Positions 11,562-23,500 of a stretch of DNA of 64,000 nucleotides are shown here, piece by piece. The notes beneath the pieces are model-generated. The model was not told the origin of the DNA, made no database searches, and saw only the letters and a list, made by a program, of their open reading frames with translations. The stretch's first letter is position 1. Every line of letters begins with the position of its first letter. The DNA is from Limnomonas spitsbergensis (Eukaryota > Chlorophyta > Chlorophyceae > Chlamydomonadales): positions 3,224,001 through 3,288,000 of the forward strand of contig JAYJMM010000105.1 in NCBI GenBank assembly GCA_037349105.1, written 5' to 3'. Both the position numbers and the translations under genes were made by a program.

Positions 11562-14500
11562 CTGCGCATGATAGGTGTCGGGCCTCAGGACCAGCAACAT
11601 ACTTGTGGACTCTGAAGAACATAAAAAAAATCACACATTGCCAGCAGATGGTCGAGGCAAGCAGAAGCAGCGACAAGATTCAAGTCAGTTGCTTAAGAGG
11701 TACAAGACACTTCCTGGCCTGTATGTGCTCTGAATCATCGTTCCGGGCTCCCCCTGCACACCTTGCATATTATTATTAATCTTACAATTATTTATTATTA
11801 TATGGCCCCCCCCCTGCACACCTTGCATTCTACATCATTCTGTGCCCCCCCTTGCACACCTTGCAATCTCCTCAATGGGCAGGTCGGCTGGGATGATGAT
11901 CGCCTCCACTGGCCTGTCAGCAGGGTTGACGTCCTCCGCAACCTTGGCGGGCTTCTTCCCCTCCGGATCCGCCCAGAACTGCCACCAGGGCGGCTGCGTG
12001 CTACTGCCGTCCACCGGCTTTTCCTCAGCTTCCGTCCCCTCCAACTCCCCTTCGGAAGCGGCAGCGGCAGCAGAGGACTTGGCATCCTGGGCTCCAGAAC
12101 CGCTGAAGAACTGCCACCACGACCTCCCCGCGTTGGAGTCAGACTTCTTCTTCGCGCCAGCCACCAGCTCAGGCTCGGCCTCCCCAGACACCTGCTCCTT
12201 TGGACTAGCCTCCCGAGAGACGCCGCCCCACACGTGCCACCAGGGCCTACCCGAGCCATCCTCAGGTGTCTTTTCAGCGCCGGCATCCACCTGGCTGCTG
12301 CTGCCAGCATCGGGGGTCTTCCTGTCCTGCCCAGGCTGCTCCTTTGGTGACCTGCAATAACCAGCGGGCCAGCACGGCTTAGCCCAGCTTGTGAATCAGC
12401 ACGGGTCGCGTGTTATCCCAGCTTGCGAATCAGCACGGCTTGCAAGTTACCCAGCTTGTGAATCAGCACGGCTTGCAAGTTACCCAGCTTGTGAATCAGC
12501 ACGGCTTGCAAGTTACCCAGCTTGTGAATCAGCACGGCTTGCAAGTTACCCAGCTTGTGAATCAGCACGGCTTGCAAGTTACCCAGCTTGTGAATCAGCA
12601 CGGCTTGCAAGTTACCCAGCTTGTGAATCAGCACGGCTTGCAAGTTACCCAGCTTGTGAATCAGCACGGCCTGCAAGTTACCCAGCTTGTGAATCAGCAC
12701 GGCTTGCAAGTTACCCAGCTTGTGAATCAGCACGGCCTGCAAGTTACCCAGCTTGTGAATCAGGCAGATGAGACCACTCAAAGACCACAATGGGGATTAA
12801 GGAGTCAAGATGTGGCTCAGGCCCAAGCTGCGCTGTTTTCATGAACCTCTGCGCCTGATGTAGAGCAACGCTTCGCTTTCTTTCTTTGAGGACTTCGAGA
12901 CGAGAAGTGCAGATGAAACACTTTGGGGACACGTGCATACCCCCCTCCCCCTTACACACAAGGCGTGCACACACGGGCACCTCAGTCATACCCAATGCTT
13001 AAAGGATTCAACCCACCAAACGGTCCTCTCTCCCCTCCTGTCTAGGACACCAGATTCCAAGCTCCTGCCCCATCGCATAGGATTGGGTAAGGCTGCACCT
13101 TGGATCGAGTTGCTGGGTTCCATGTTCCTGCCCCCCTCACACAGGAGGGTGGCATGGCTGCACCATGGTCCTAGCTGTGCATGGTGGACGGAATGATGAG
13201 CTTGCTCATCTTCTTCCAGCCCCAAGCGGCCGAGCATTCAGCAGGGCCCAGCTTGTATACACCATCCAACATGAGCGTGCTCTCACTCACGCTCTCACAC
13301 ACACGCACAAACAAGCGCAGCCTCTGGCCTTCTGTCCTAAATGCTGCCTCGTACCTTGGTAGGCGAAGACATCGTCTCTCTTCCCTCTACCTAGCCAGAA
13401 CCCTGCCTCTCTACAGCAAAAGCCTGCGGGCAGTACGCGCCCTCACCAACCTTCTTGTAAGCCAGCTCCAGAACCCTTGGTCAGGCTGCTTCTGCTGAGC
13501 CGGGTCTTCGGAGCTTCTTGATCCGGATGGAAGCTTCCCGCCGCCACCCACATCTGCCGCCTCAGCCGCCCTTCGCCCTTCGTCCCCCTCCTGGTCATCC
13601 TTACTCCCCTTCCTCGTGCCCGACCAGGGCAGCACGCCCACAGCCGCGTCCCACCAGCTCCTGGACGTCGCGGCCTCCGGGCTGTCCGGCCCATCATCGT
13701 CATCACGAGAAGTGGTGGCTTGGTCGCCATCTGCATCGGGCCCCTGGATAGCAGGGGACCATCGGCAAGCGTATGAGGGTTTGGAGGAAAGGGACCTTCT
13801 GGGTTTAGGAAGGGAAATGGGGGTCACAAGTTGCTGACAAAAGTGTGGACGAAAAACAGGTACAACAAACGAGGAACAGGTTGACCGGTTTACGGAAACA
13901 AAAACCAAATCAAGGTCCACACAAAACGGTGTACGTCAATATATAGGATACTCTATTTCCAGGGATACGTGTAGGTGGTTTTCAGCGACCAGGTTTCTCA
14001 TCGCACCTGCTGTTTCCGCTCCTGGCCCCGCCCTCTGGACAGCACTGAGCCAGCAACTCCCCCCAGCCAGCCCAAGACACCGCCCTGCCTCTCCGGCGTC
14101 TCCTCCTCAAACGAGCCCGGCACCGCCACACGCAGTCGCAGAGGCTCAGGAAGAGGCTCCCCCCGCTGCTGCCGGGCGCCATCACCGGCGCCAGCCTCCC
14201 CCTGCACGACCGTGCCTCTCTCGTTCAGGAGCGCCCGCACCGCCTCCACCTCGGAGGCCGCTACGCCCGCTTCCTCCAGCCACGCCTGCACGTCTGCCTG
14301 CACCTTGCGCACGACCTGCGCCTCGTCAGTCAGTGGAACGCCGTCCAGCCGCCCACCAGACTCATCGCCGCGTCCCGCAAAGCCCTCGTCCTCGACCCGC
14401 CGCAGGAGCGCCTTTACGCGCTCGGGGCTGCTGAGCGGTCCTGCCGCGGCAGTGGCGCGCTGCTCCTCCCGCGAGCTGGACGGCTGTGAGTCGTCCAGGG

Positions 14501-17500
14501 GTGCAAAACCGCGCAGGGCTGCAGATCCTGAAGCTAGGGTGCCGCGGGGACCCACATATGCTGCCCCGCCTCTACTCTGATCCGGCGAGACAGACGGTGA
14601 CGCTGGCACGCCCTCGCGGACCAGCAGGTCGTGCAGTGCATGGTCCATGTCAGACCAGCTAGCGTTGTTGCTGTTGTTGCTGGTGCTGTTGCTGCGGTCA
14701 TTGTTGCTCCCGCTCGTGCTGGCTCTGCTCGTCACAAACGTTCCCGGGCTGCTGCTGCTGGTGCTGGTGCTGTGTCCGTTGCTGCTGACCCCCGGAGAGC
14801 CGTTGCTGGTAACATCTGGCGCCACGGCCACACCAGCCCTAGGTACCGGTCCTTTCGTTGAAGCGGCAGCAGCAGCAGCAGCAGAGGCCATGCCTCTCCC
14901 AGACGTCACAGCCTGCACAGACTCACTCCTACCAGTTGCCTGGCCGCTACCGCTCTTGCCGCTACCATCCTTGCTGCTGCCGTTCTTGCTGCTGCCGTTG
15001 TCCCTACCAGGGAAAGAGGGCAAAGCCGCTGCAGCGGCAGCTGCAGCCTCCGCGGCTGCGGCTGCAGCCTTGGCCACAGTGGGGTTTGCGCTGTTGCCCA
15101 CCGCCGCCGCCGCTGCTTGGGCGGCCTTGGCGGCCCTAGTGGCTGCACGGGCCGCAGCGGCCTGCATCAGGGTCAGTACATGCAGGCGTCAGCCCCAGCA
15201 GACACACTTCTTCCTTAAATCCTCACAACAAGGGTGCTGTCAGCCGTTGGCCGTTCAAGGTTTGTCCCTAATCAGGCTTTCGGCGGCCGCGGGGCTGCCT
15301 ACTGGAGGTGTGGACTGGAGGGCAAAGAACGCTGCTGGGTAGCAGCACGTTAAGTACCAGCTTTTGCCAAAGAAAGAACGCTGCTGGATAGCAGGAGCAA
15401 GAGGAGTACCAGGCACTGCAGCACTGCCAGCAAAACATTCCAGCGGCCTGAGTCAGCATGCCATGCCCCGGCTCGTAACTCGGCACAGCTGAGCAAATAG
15501 CTGACAGCCGGTGACATGAGGGGCTGACAACGCTCGGTTCAAAAAGGGCACAGCACTTCAGTCAGGCGGTATAGTCTGAATGCACGGCCACGTGGTATAT
15601 CGTACTAAGCACCATCACGGCACTACTGTTATATGTATCTCACGCCTCTCACCCGTGTCATGGCCACAGCCGTCATGGCTGCCGAGGCGGCAACGGCTGC
15701 TCTTGAGCTTGCAGCAGCAGCACTGTGGATGTGGTGGCAGCATGAAGCATATAGGTCAGTGCTACATTTGTGTCCTGAACCCTGCATCCTGTACCCTACA
15801 TCCTTAACCCTACCTCCTTCACCCTACCTCCTTCACCCTACATATTGAACCCTACATCCTTAACCCTACATCCTTAACCCTACATCCTCAACCCTACATC
15901 CTTAACCCTACATCCTTACCCCCTAACCCTACATCCTTAACCCTACATCCTTAACCGTACATCCTGTACCCTACACCGTGTACCCTACATCCTAGACCCT
16001 TGACCGACCTGCGGATGTCCCGAATCCCGCTCTCCTCCGCTCGTCGGTGCGCCTTGGCCTCAGTCGTGACGCTGGTCTCCACGGCGTCGCGCTGGGCCTC
16101 CACCTCCTCACTAGCGTCCTCCACAAACGGCTGCATGTGTGAACGAGAGTGAGGGTGGGGCTTTAGGTTTAAGAATTTCAAAGGGTTGTTGAAACGCCCC
16201 AACCTCCCCAGGTCACTGGCATCCCACAGGAACAGCTGCTTGAGACAATACAAATATGGAGGGCTAGGCTTTAAAGGGTCAAGATTTGAATTCAACTACT
16301 GTTCAAAGTCTGTATTCGAGGAATAGAGGTTGAGCACTTTTTCCTCGTAGGGGCTTTGCATGCCTTCCGCCAGTCAAATGCGTTTTCAGCAAGCGGCTGT
16401 GCAAAGAAAGGCTGATCTTCAGGGTCTTGAAGGGGTTATATACCTCCTCCTCCCCCAACTTCCGTGCATCCTCAACGAGCGACTAGTAAGACATCGACAG
16501 GGAGGCGCCGGGGCAGAGTTCAGGTTCACTTACAAGCCCGTGTTAAGAGGTCGCACACTTCATACCGCATTACACCCACCCTGTAAGCGACGTCCAGCAT
16601 GACCTCGCCGCCCTCGCCCTCGAGAATGCCTGGCGGCGGCAGCAGCGGCAGCCACTTGCCCGACAGCGACCCGTCGGGCGGAAGGTCCTTGAGCGCAACG
16701 CGCACCGACCCCACCTCCACGCGCCCTGTCATGTGGGAGTCACACACCTGGATGTCCAGCGCCTGCGTATGCGGGAGGGTGCGGGGGTCATACTGATTAA
16801 TGCGTCCACACCTGCCAGGCTGCCACAATGTGTATACTGCAGGCTTGAGGACAGGGGTTGTCCGGCGCGTCTGCACACAGGGGGCAAGAGGAGGGGGGCA
16901 CGTTCAGCTGAGGGTGTGGAACAGTAATTACACATGGCATACCACGATACGTGGTAAAAAAACGGTATTTGGGGTCGGATCAGCGTGATAAACCCGAGAT
17001 TTCGGAGTGGCCGTGCCCCTCAGTACAAAAGGCTTATTTCAGGTCACGCATGGTCGTTGGAGGCAGTGCATGTGTTCCTCAAGGCCTGTAGGTGTGGATC
17101 GGATGAATATGCCTGAACATGAACTAGAACACGGGTATGAATATGAATACGGTACCGGCATGCCCAAGGATGAATATTCTCGAGTGTGAGCACGAATAAG
17201 CACCATTCAGATCAGAACAGGAAATGAATAAGCACCGAGCCTGAAACCGCACCGGCCAAAAAGCCTTGCAGAAGTTTTCGTTGCAGCAAATGGGCATGTG
17301 GGGCACTCAGAAGAAACATATATGTCAGATGCATACAAAAACTGCCACGGCCTGACAACGTCTCCATTAAGTTTGGATACATTTGAACGAGCCCAGCTCC
17401 CCCTGGCCAGGTCCCGTACCACCCAGCCTCAGGGCGATTTCTTGTACCAACCAGCATCTCTGTATCCTGGTATTCAAACTCACACTTCCAAACACTATTT

Positions 17501-20500
17501 CTCACACGTGTTATGAAGGAACCTGTACATAGCATATACCAATATACAGGTGCAACAAATCTCTTTCTATCTTCTGCCAGGGACTGGAACAATTCCCCCC
17601 CCAAACCACCTCCTGGCGAGGTCATGCACGGACTTATTTTTATCCTCCTCGAAGATCTGTAACATCCGCCCCCCAGCCCCCCACGCACACTCTTGGCGAG
17701 ATCTTGGACTGACCTGTGTCTCTGCATCCTCCCCCAGGGACTGAAACATGCCCCGCCCCGCCCCGTCCCCTCCCGCACACACACTTTTGGCGATATCTTG
17801 GACTGACCTGTGTCTCTGCATCCTCCACCGGGAACTGGAACATGCCCTGCCCCCCCCCCCCCCACACACACACTTGGCAAGGTCATGCCCTGCGCCACTG
17901 ACCTGTGTCTCTGCATCCTCAACCGGGAACTGGAACATGCCCCCCCCCCCCGTCCCCTCCCACACACACACACTTGGCAAGGTCATGCCCTGCGCCACTG
18001 ACCTGTGTCTCTGCATCCTCCACCGGGAACTGGAACATGCCCCCCCCCCCGTCCCCTCCCACACACACACACTTGGCAAGGTCATGCCCTGCGCCCCTGA
18101 CCTGTGTCTCTGCATCCTCCACCGGGAACTGGAACATGCCCCCCCCCGTCCCCTCCCACACACACACACTTGGCAAGGTCATGCCCTGCGCCACTGACCT
18201 GTGTCTCTGCATCCTCCACCGGGAACTGGAACATGCCCCCCCCCCGTCCCCTCCCACACACACACACTTGGCAAGGTCATGCCCTGCGCCCCTGACCTGT
18301 GTCTCTGCATCCTCCACCAGGAACTGGAACATGCCCCCCCCCCCCGTCCCCTCCCACACACACACACTTGGCAAGGTCATGCCCTGCGCCACTGACCTGT
18401 GTCTCTGCATCCTCAACCGGGAACTGGAACATGCCCTGCCCCCCCCCCCCCCCACACACGCCTGGCAAGGTCATGCCCTGCGCCACTGACCTGTGTCTCT
18501 GCATCCTCCACCAGGAACTGGAACATGCCCCCCCCCCCGTCCCCTCCCACACACACACACTTGGCAAGGTCATGCCCTGCGCCACTGACCTGTGTCTCTG
18601 CATCCTCAACCGGGAACTGGAACATGCCCTGCCCCCCCCCCCACACACACGCCTGGCAAGGTCATGCCCTGCGCCACTGACCTGTGTCTCTGCATCCTCG
18701 ACCAGGAACTGGAACTCCTGGTTCCATACAGGGGACCTGTGGCCGCCAGCGTGGCTGGTGTCATCCTCCCTGCGACTGGTTACAGCCTGCAGCGGGTGGG
18801 CGGGCGAGTAGGCAGGTAGGCAGGTGAGCCGGCTCAGGTGGGTGAACGGTCAGGTGGGTGAGCTGGGGGGGCTCCACGTAGTGGCCCCCCCCCCCACTAC
18901 GTGAAGCCCCCCCCCCGCCGGCCATCAGGCAGGCGGGTGAGCAGCCAGGTGAGCGGGCGGGTCAATCGACAGGCGAAACTAGGGCAGCTAGGCAGGCTGG
19001 CATGCACATGTGGGTGGGCAGGCGGACAGGAGGACAGGCTTACATTGTGAAAGGAAAGTGCACACTCTTGTACACATGCATTGATAACAGTAACAGGGAG
19101 AGGAAAACCAAAGAAGAGGCCGTTTCTGCCCCAGGACAGCATGGGGGCATGCCTTGCTCCCAGCGTTTTCACAAGGCACTAACTGACGATGACAGCGGGG
19201 ATAACACAGAGACGCACATAACTCCTTTTCTTGGATGCAGTGTATCGACGAGGCTCGTACCCAACAGTGGCGAAGCAAGGACAAGATCCAGACCCAAGTA
19301 GGCAAGATCCAGACCCACCACAACTCATGAATTTGCAGCGAAGCTCGACTCAAGATTGTGTTAAGTGTTTCTAACAGTACCCACTTGAAGCGGTAGTACG
19401 ACTTTTTTCAAAAACATTGATTACCGGTGTAGACAAACAACATCCCAAGGTCCTGTCTGGCATAGCCCATCATGCCTGACAGTGCTAGTGAGTGGTAACC
19501 CTAGGATTTGGATCCCTGAACCCTTCACCCTAGGACTTGGATCTCTGTACCCTATACCCTAGGACTTGGATCTCTGTACCCTATACCCTAGGATTTGGAT
19601 CCCTGAACCCTATACCCTAGGATTTGGATCCCTGAACCCTATACCCTAGGATTTGGATCCCTATACCCTAGGACTTGAATCTCTGTACCCTATACCCTAG
19701 GATTTGGATCCCTAAACCCTATCCCATAGAACTTAGATCTCTGTACCCTATCCCCTAGGACTTGGATCTCTGTACCCTATACCCTAGGTTTTGGATCCCT
19801 GAACCCTATCCCCTAGGATTTGGATCCCTGAACCCTAAACCCTAGGACCTAAATCTCTGTACCCTATACCCTAAAATTTGGATCCCTATACCCTATACCC
19901 TAGGACTTGAATCTCTGTACCCTATATCCTAGGATTTGGATCCCTGTACCCTAGGTTTTGGATCTCTGTACCCTATACCATCGCACTTGCCTGTTCCCCT
20001 AGAATGAGGCGGCAGTAAGGATTGCTCTGGCCAGGGAATCCCCACACAGGCAGGTGCCTCGCCTCACGCAGCGTGACTGTCAGCTCACCCTGCATGCATT
20101 AGGGTTCAGGGTTCGAAGATCATGGCATACGGCTTAGGGCAGAAGTTATGAACAAGGCAGGTGCCTCGACACTAGAAGCGTAGCCGGAAGCCCACACTGT
20201 GTTCATAAGGTTTCAGGGTTCAGGGATGATGACAAATAGCTTGGGGCTCTAGTCATGGACAAAGGCAGGTGCCTTGCATCAAAAGGCGTGACCGTCAGCT
20301 CCCCCCGCAAGCATGCATGGAAAGGGCAGTTGGCCCAACAGCATGCCTGACACCAGTTATTTTGTAGGGAGCGTAAGCTACAATTCAGCTACATCACAGC
20401 CTACTGCCAGGGTTGGCCTTGGTGCAGCGAGCCCAACTGCTCCTGCCCCCCGGCCGTAGGCCTGTCAAGGTTCGGTCCCCAGTGGCGGCTGCCCACTGGC

Positions 20501-23500
20501 ACGCCAAAGACAATCCGATGTACTACAATGACTGTACGCCTCGTACTACAAACACCGTACGCCTCGTACCGACGTACTACAAACACAAAAGAAAGCAAAG
20601 AGGTCTTACAGGCCTGCTAGCAAGCTGCATTTCCATACCCTGGTGACCTGGGAGCAACCTACCCATAGCAACATACCCTGACACGGGGTAAAGAGTCTAA
20701 GGACGTGTGTTGTGAGGTCGAAAACAGTGGAGCCAAAACGTGATTGCTTTCGGGCCCCTGAGGCAAGCCCACCCTACGAACACGCCTGACCATGCCACAC
20801 TGGGATCACCGGTATAGCAGGGCTAGGTGTGTGAGTAAGGTTGGGCTTGGGGTGTGAGTAGGTGGCCTAATAGCGCTAAGAGAACCAAGGGCCTGTTGCT
20901 TGTCCATGCGTACCACACATTTTGACCCCGCTCATTCAGGTACGTCATGGACAATGGTGGAGCATTGGTGGGGCAAGGTTTTGAAGGAAATGGGAATACA
21001 GCATATCGATGTGTCGCTGCCACTGTTGCAATTCCCAGCCCAGCCCAGCCCCAGCCTAGCCCCAGCCCCATCCCATTCCATCCCCGACCCTGGCCCCACC
21101 CAGCCCAGCCCAGCCCAGCCCAGCCTAACCCAACCCAGCCCAGCCCAGCCTAACCCAACCCAACCCAACCCAGCCCAGCCCAGCCCCCCTCACCCTGAAG
21201 GCCTCTGGAAGGGATATGCCGCCCGCTGTGTGTTGCGGCCCAAGCGGGAGCGCGTTGAGGAGCGCCTGCAGGCGAGAAGCAAAGCAGCAAGATGGCTTGT
21301 TTGCGGGGTCTGTCTGATTCAACGGTGCTGTCATGTAGCCCAGAACAATGTCATCAGGTGGGATATGCCACTTAATAACCAGGAGCCGTTGTTATGACGT
21401 TTGCTCACCCACCTCCCTCCCTCCATTTATATCAATAATTGATTGATTCAGGATGATCGTCCCCAGGCATGTCTCTTCCAAACGCCCCTGTTCCAAACAC
21501 GTATGATCCCATTCAAACTCCCAAAGCGTCTGGAACAAACACACACCTTTTTGGTGAAAAAGGTAAATCGAAAACCGTCTAATCAAGCGCCTTCCCCATC
21601 TGTCCACCCACCCACCCCCCTACAACACAGCATATGCTGATATGCACGCCCCCACTCACCGCATCTGCCTGCAACATCAGCTCTGCCTACACTCCACTAA
21701 CAACCCACTCACCTCCTCCCATGCATGTATGAAGAACTGCATCTGCCTGGACTCACCCCTACTCACCTACACAGCATCCGTCTGCACCCCCCCCCCCCAC
21801 ACACAGACACCTGCTCCACAACATCCGCCTACACTCACCTCGCCACTGCTTCCTCGAAGCACTGCATCTGCCTGCAGTTCTGCACTCACCCCTACTCACC
21901 TACACAGCATCCGACTGCACCTCCCCCCCCCCAGACACAACTGCTCTACAACATCCACCTACACTCACTCACCACGCTGCTGCTTCCTTGAAGCACTGCA
22001 GCTGCCTGCCTGCCCCCACCCACCTACCCCGCAGCATCCGCCCCGCACTGCACCTCCCCCCCCCCACACACACAACTGCTCTATAACATCCACCTACACT
22101 CACTCACCACGCCGCTGCTTCCTTGAAGCACTGCAGCTGCCTGCCTGCCTGCCCCCACCTACCCGGAGCATCCGCCCCGCACTGCACCTGCCCCCACCCA
22201 CCTAGTCCGCAGCCTCCACCAGCCCCCACCCACCTGCTCCACAGCATCTGCCTGCAGCACCGCACTGGCCACCGCCCTCATGATGGTGTCCCTCCCCACC
22301 GCCACCTCGGCCACGCTGGTGACACTAGGAGGGATGTCAATCTCCAGGCGCTGCGGCAGCACCATGAGGCCTGGGAGGTCCTCGGTGAACAGCTTGCGCA
22401 AGAAGGTCTGAAAGCAGGGGAGAAGAATAGAATGGGGTCAGGTGAAAAATTACAGGGGGCTCAGGTGGGAAGGTACAGGGAAAGCATAGGGCGGGCATAG
22501 GGGGCTCGGGTGGGAAGGCGAAGGGGAGGCGTAGGGGGCTCAGGTGGGAAGGTATAGGGAAAGCATAGGGGAGGCATAGGGGGCTCGGGTGGGAAGGCAA
22601 AGGGGAGGCATAGGGGGCTCGGGTGGGAAGACAAAGGGGAAGCCATAGGGAAGCCATAGGGAAGCCATAGGGGAATCAGGTGGGAAGCAAATAGTGGGTA
22701 CGGATAGGCAAGTTTAAGTGGGGAACAGATAGGGCAGGTAGGTGGGGATGCAGGTGGGGAGCAGGTGGGGTACAGGTGGGGAGCAGGTGGGGTGCATGCG
22801 ATCGTCCACAAATATTACGCCACCTGGAATAGATCCTCCTCTCCCTGCCCCCCTCACCCTCTTCCCCTCCTTGCTGCGGCATGTGTTGTGCATTGGGTTG
22901 GGTTCAACCCTTAGCTACCCTTGGAGGAGGTTCAACCCTTGATCCCCTTCCCCTCCTTGCTGCTGCATGCGTTGTGCATTGGGGTGGGTTCAACCCTTAG
23001 CTACCCTTTGGGGCAGGTTCAACCCTTCACCCACGTCCCCTCGTTGCTGCTGCATGCGTTGTGCATTGGGGTGGGTTCAACCCTTAGCTAACCTTTGGGG
23101 CACGTTCAACCCTTCACCCCCTTCCCCTCCTTGCTGCTGCATGCGATGTGCATTGGGGTGGGTTCAAACCTTTACCCTGTCCCCAGCTGACCTGTAGGAT
23201 GGGCACCCGCATGAGCCGCACTCTGTTGTACGGGCTCAGCTGGACCTTAACATTGGGCGGGCTCACAAAGCCCAGGCTGATGGTGCCAATCCAGGGGCAC
23301 ATGGGCGCCAGACGGAGCTTGAGCCACAGCTGGCACTCCATGTCCAAGTCGCTGATGAGCACGGGAACCTGCAGGCGAGGGCACGGCGCACGCACGTCGT
23401 GCTCAACCTCATGGATGCGAGTGGCCAGGTCAGAGATGGGGCATAGTAGGTACCTTACATTGGGCGCGATGAGGAGGGCAGGGCGCACACACATGCAACT

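Noticed and set aside
12391..12844. Plus frames with SARLASYPACE repeats
   Set aside because: 33-bp intronic minisatellite of the SMP gene; the real coding strand here is minus, and the next exon begins at 12351.
14647..15342. Leu/Ala-rich plus-strand frame of 231 codons that looks like membrane helices
   Set aside because: Antisense of the Ala/Ser-rich exon 15161-14007, which has matching splice sites and phase.
15775..15995. Internal telomere from CCCTAC/CCTTAACCC words
   Set aside because: The unit is 13 bp with a CATCC core; it is an intronic minisatellite, not TTTAGGG telomere sequence.
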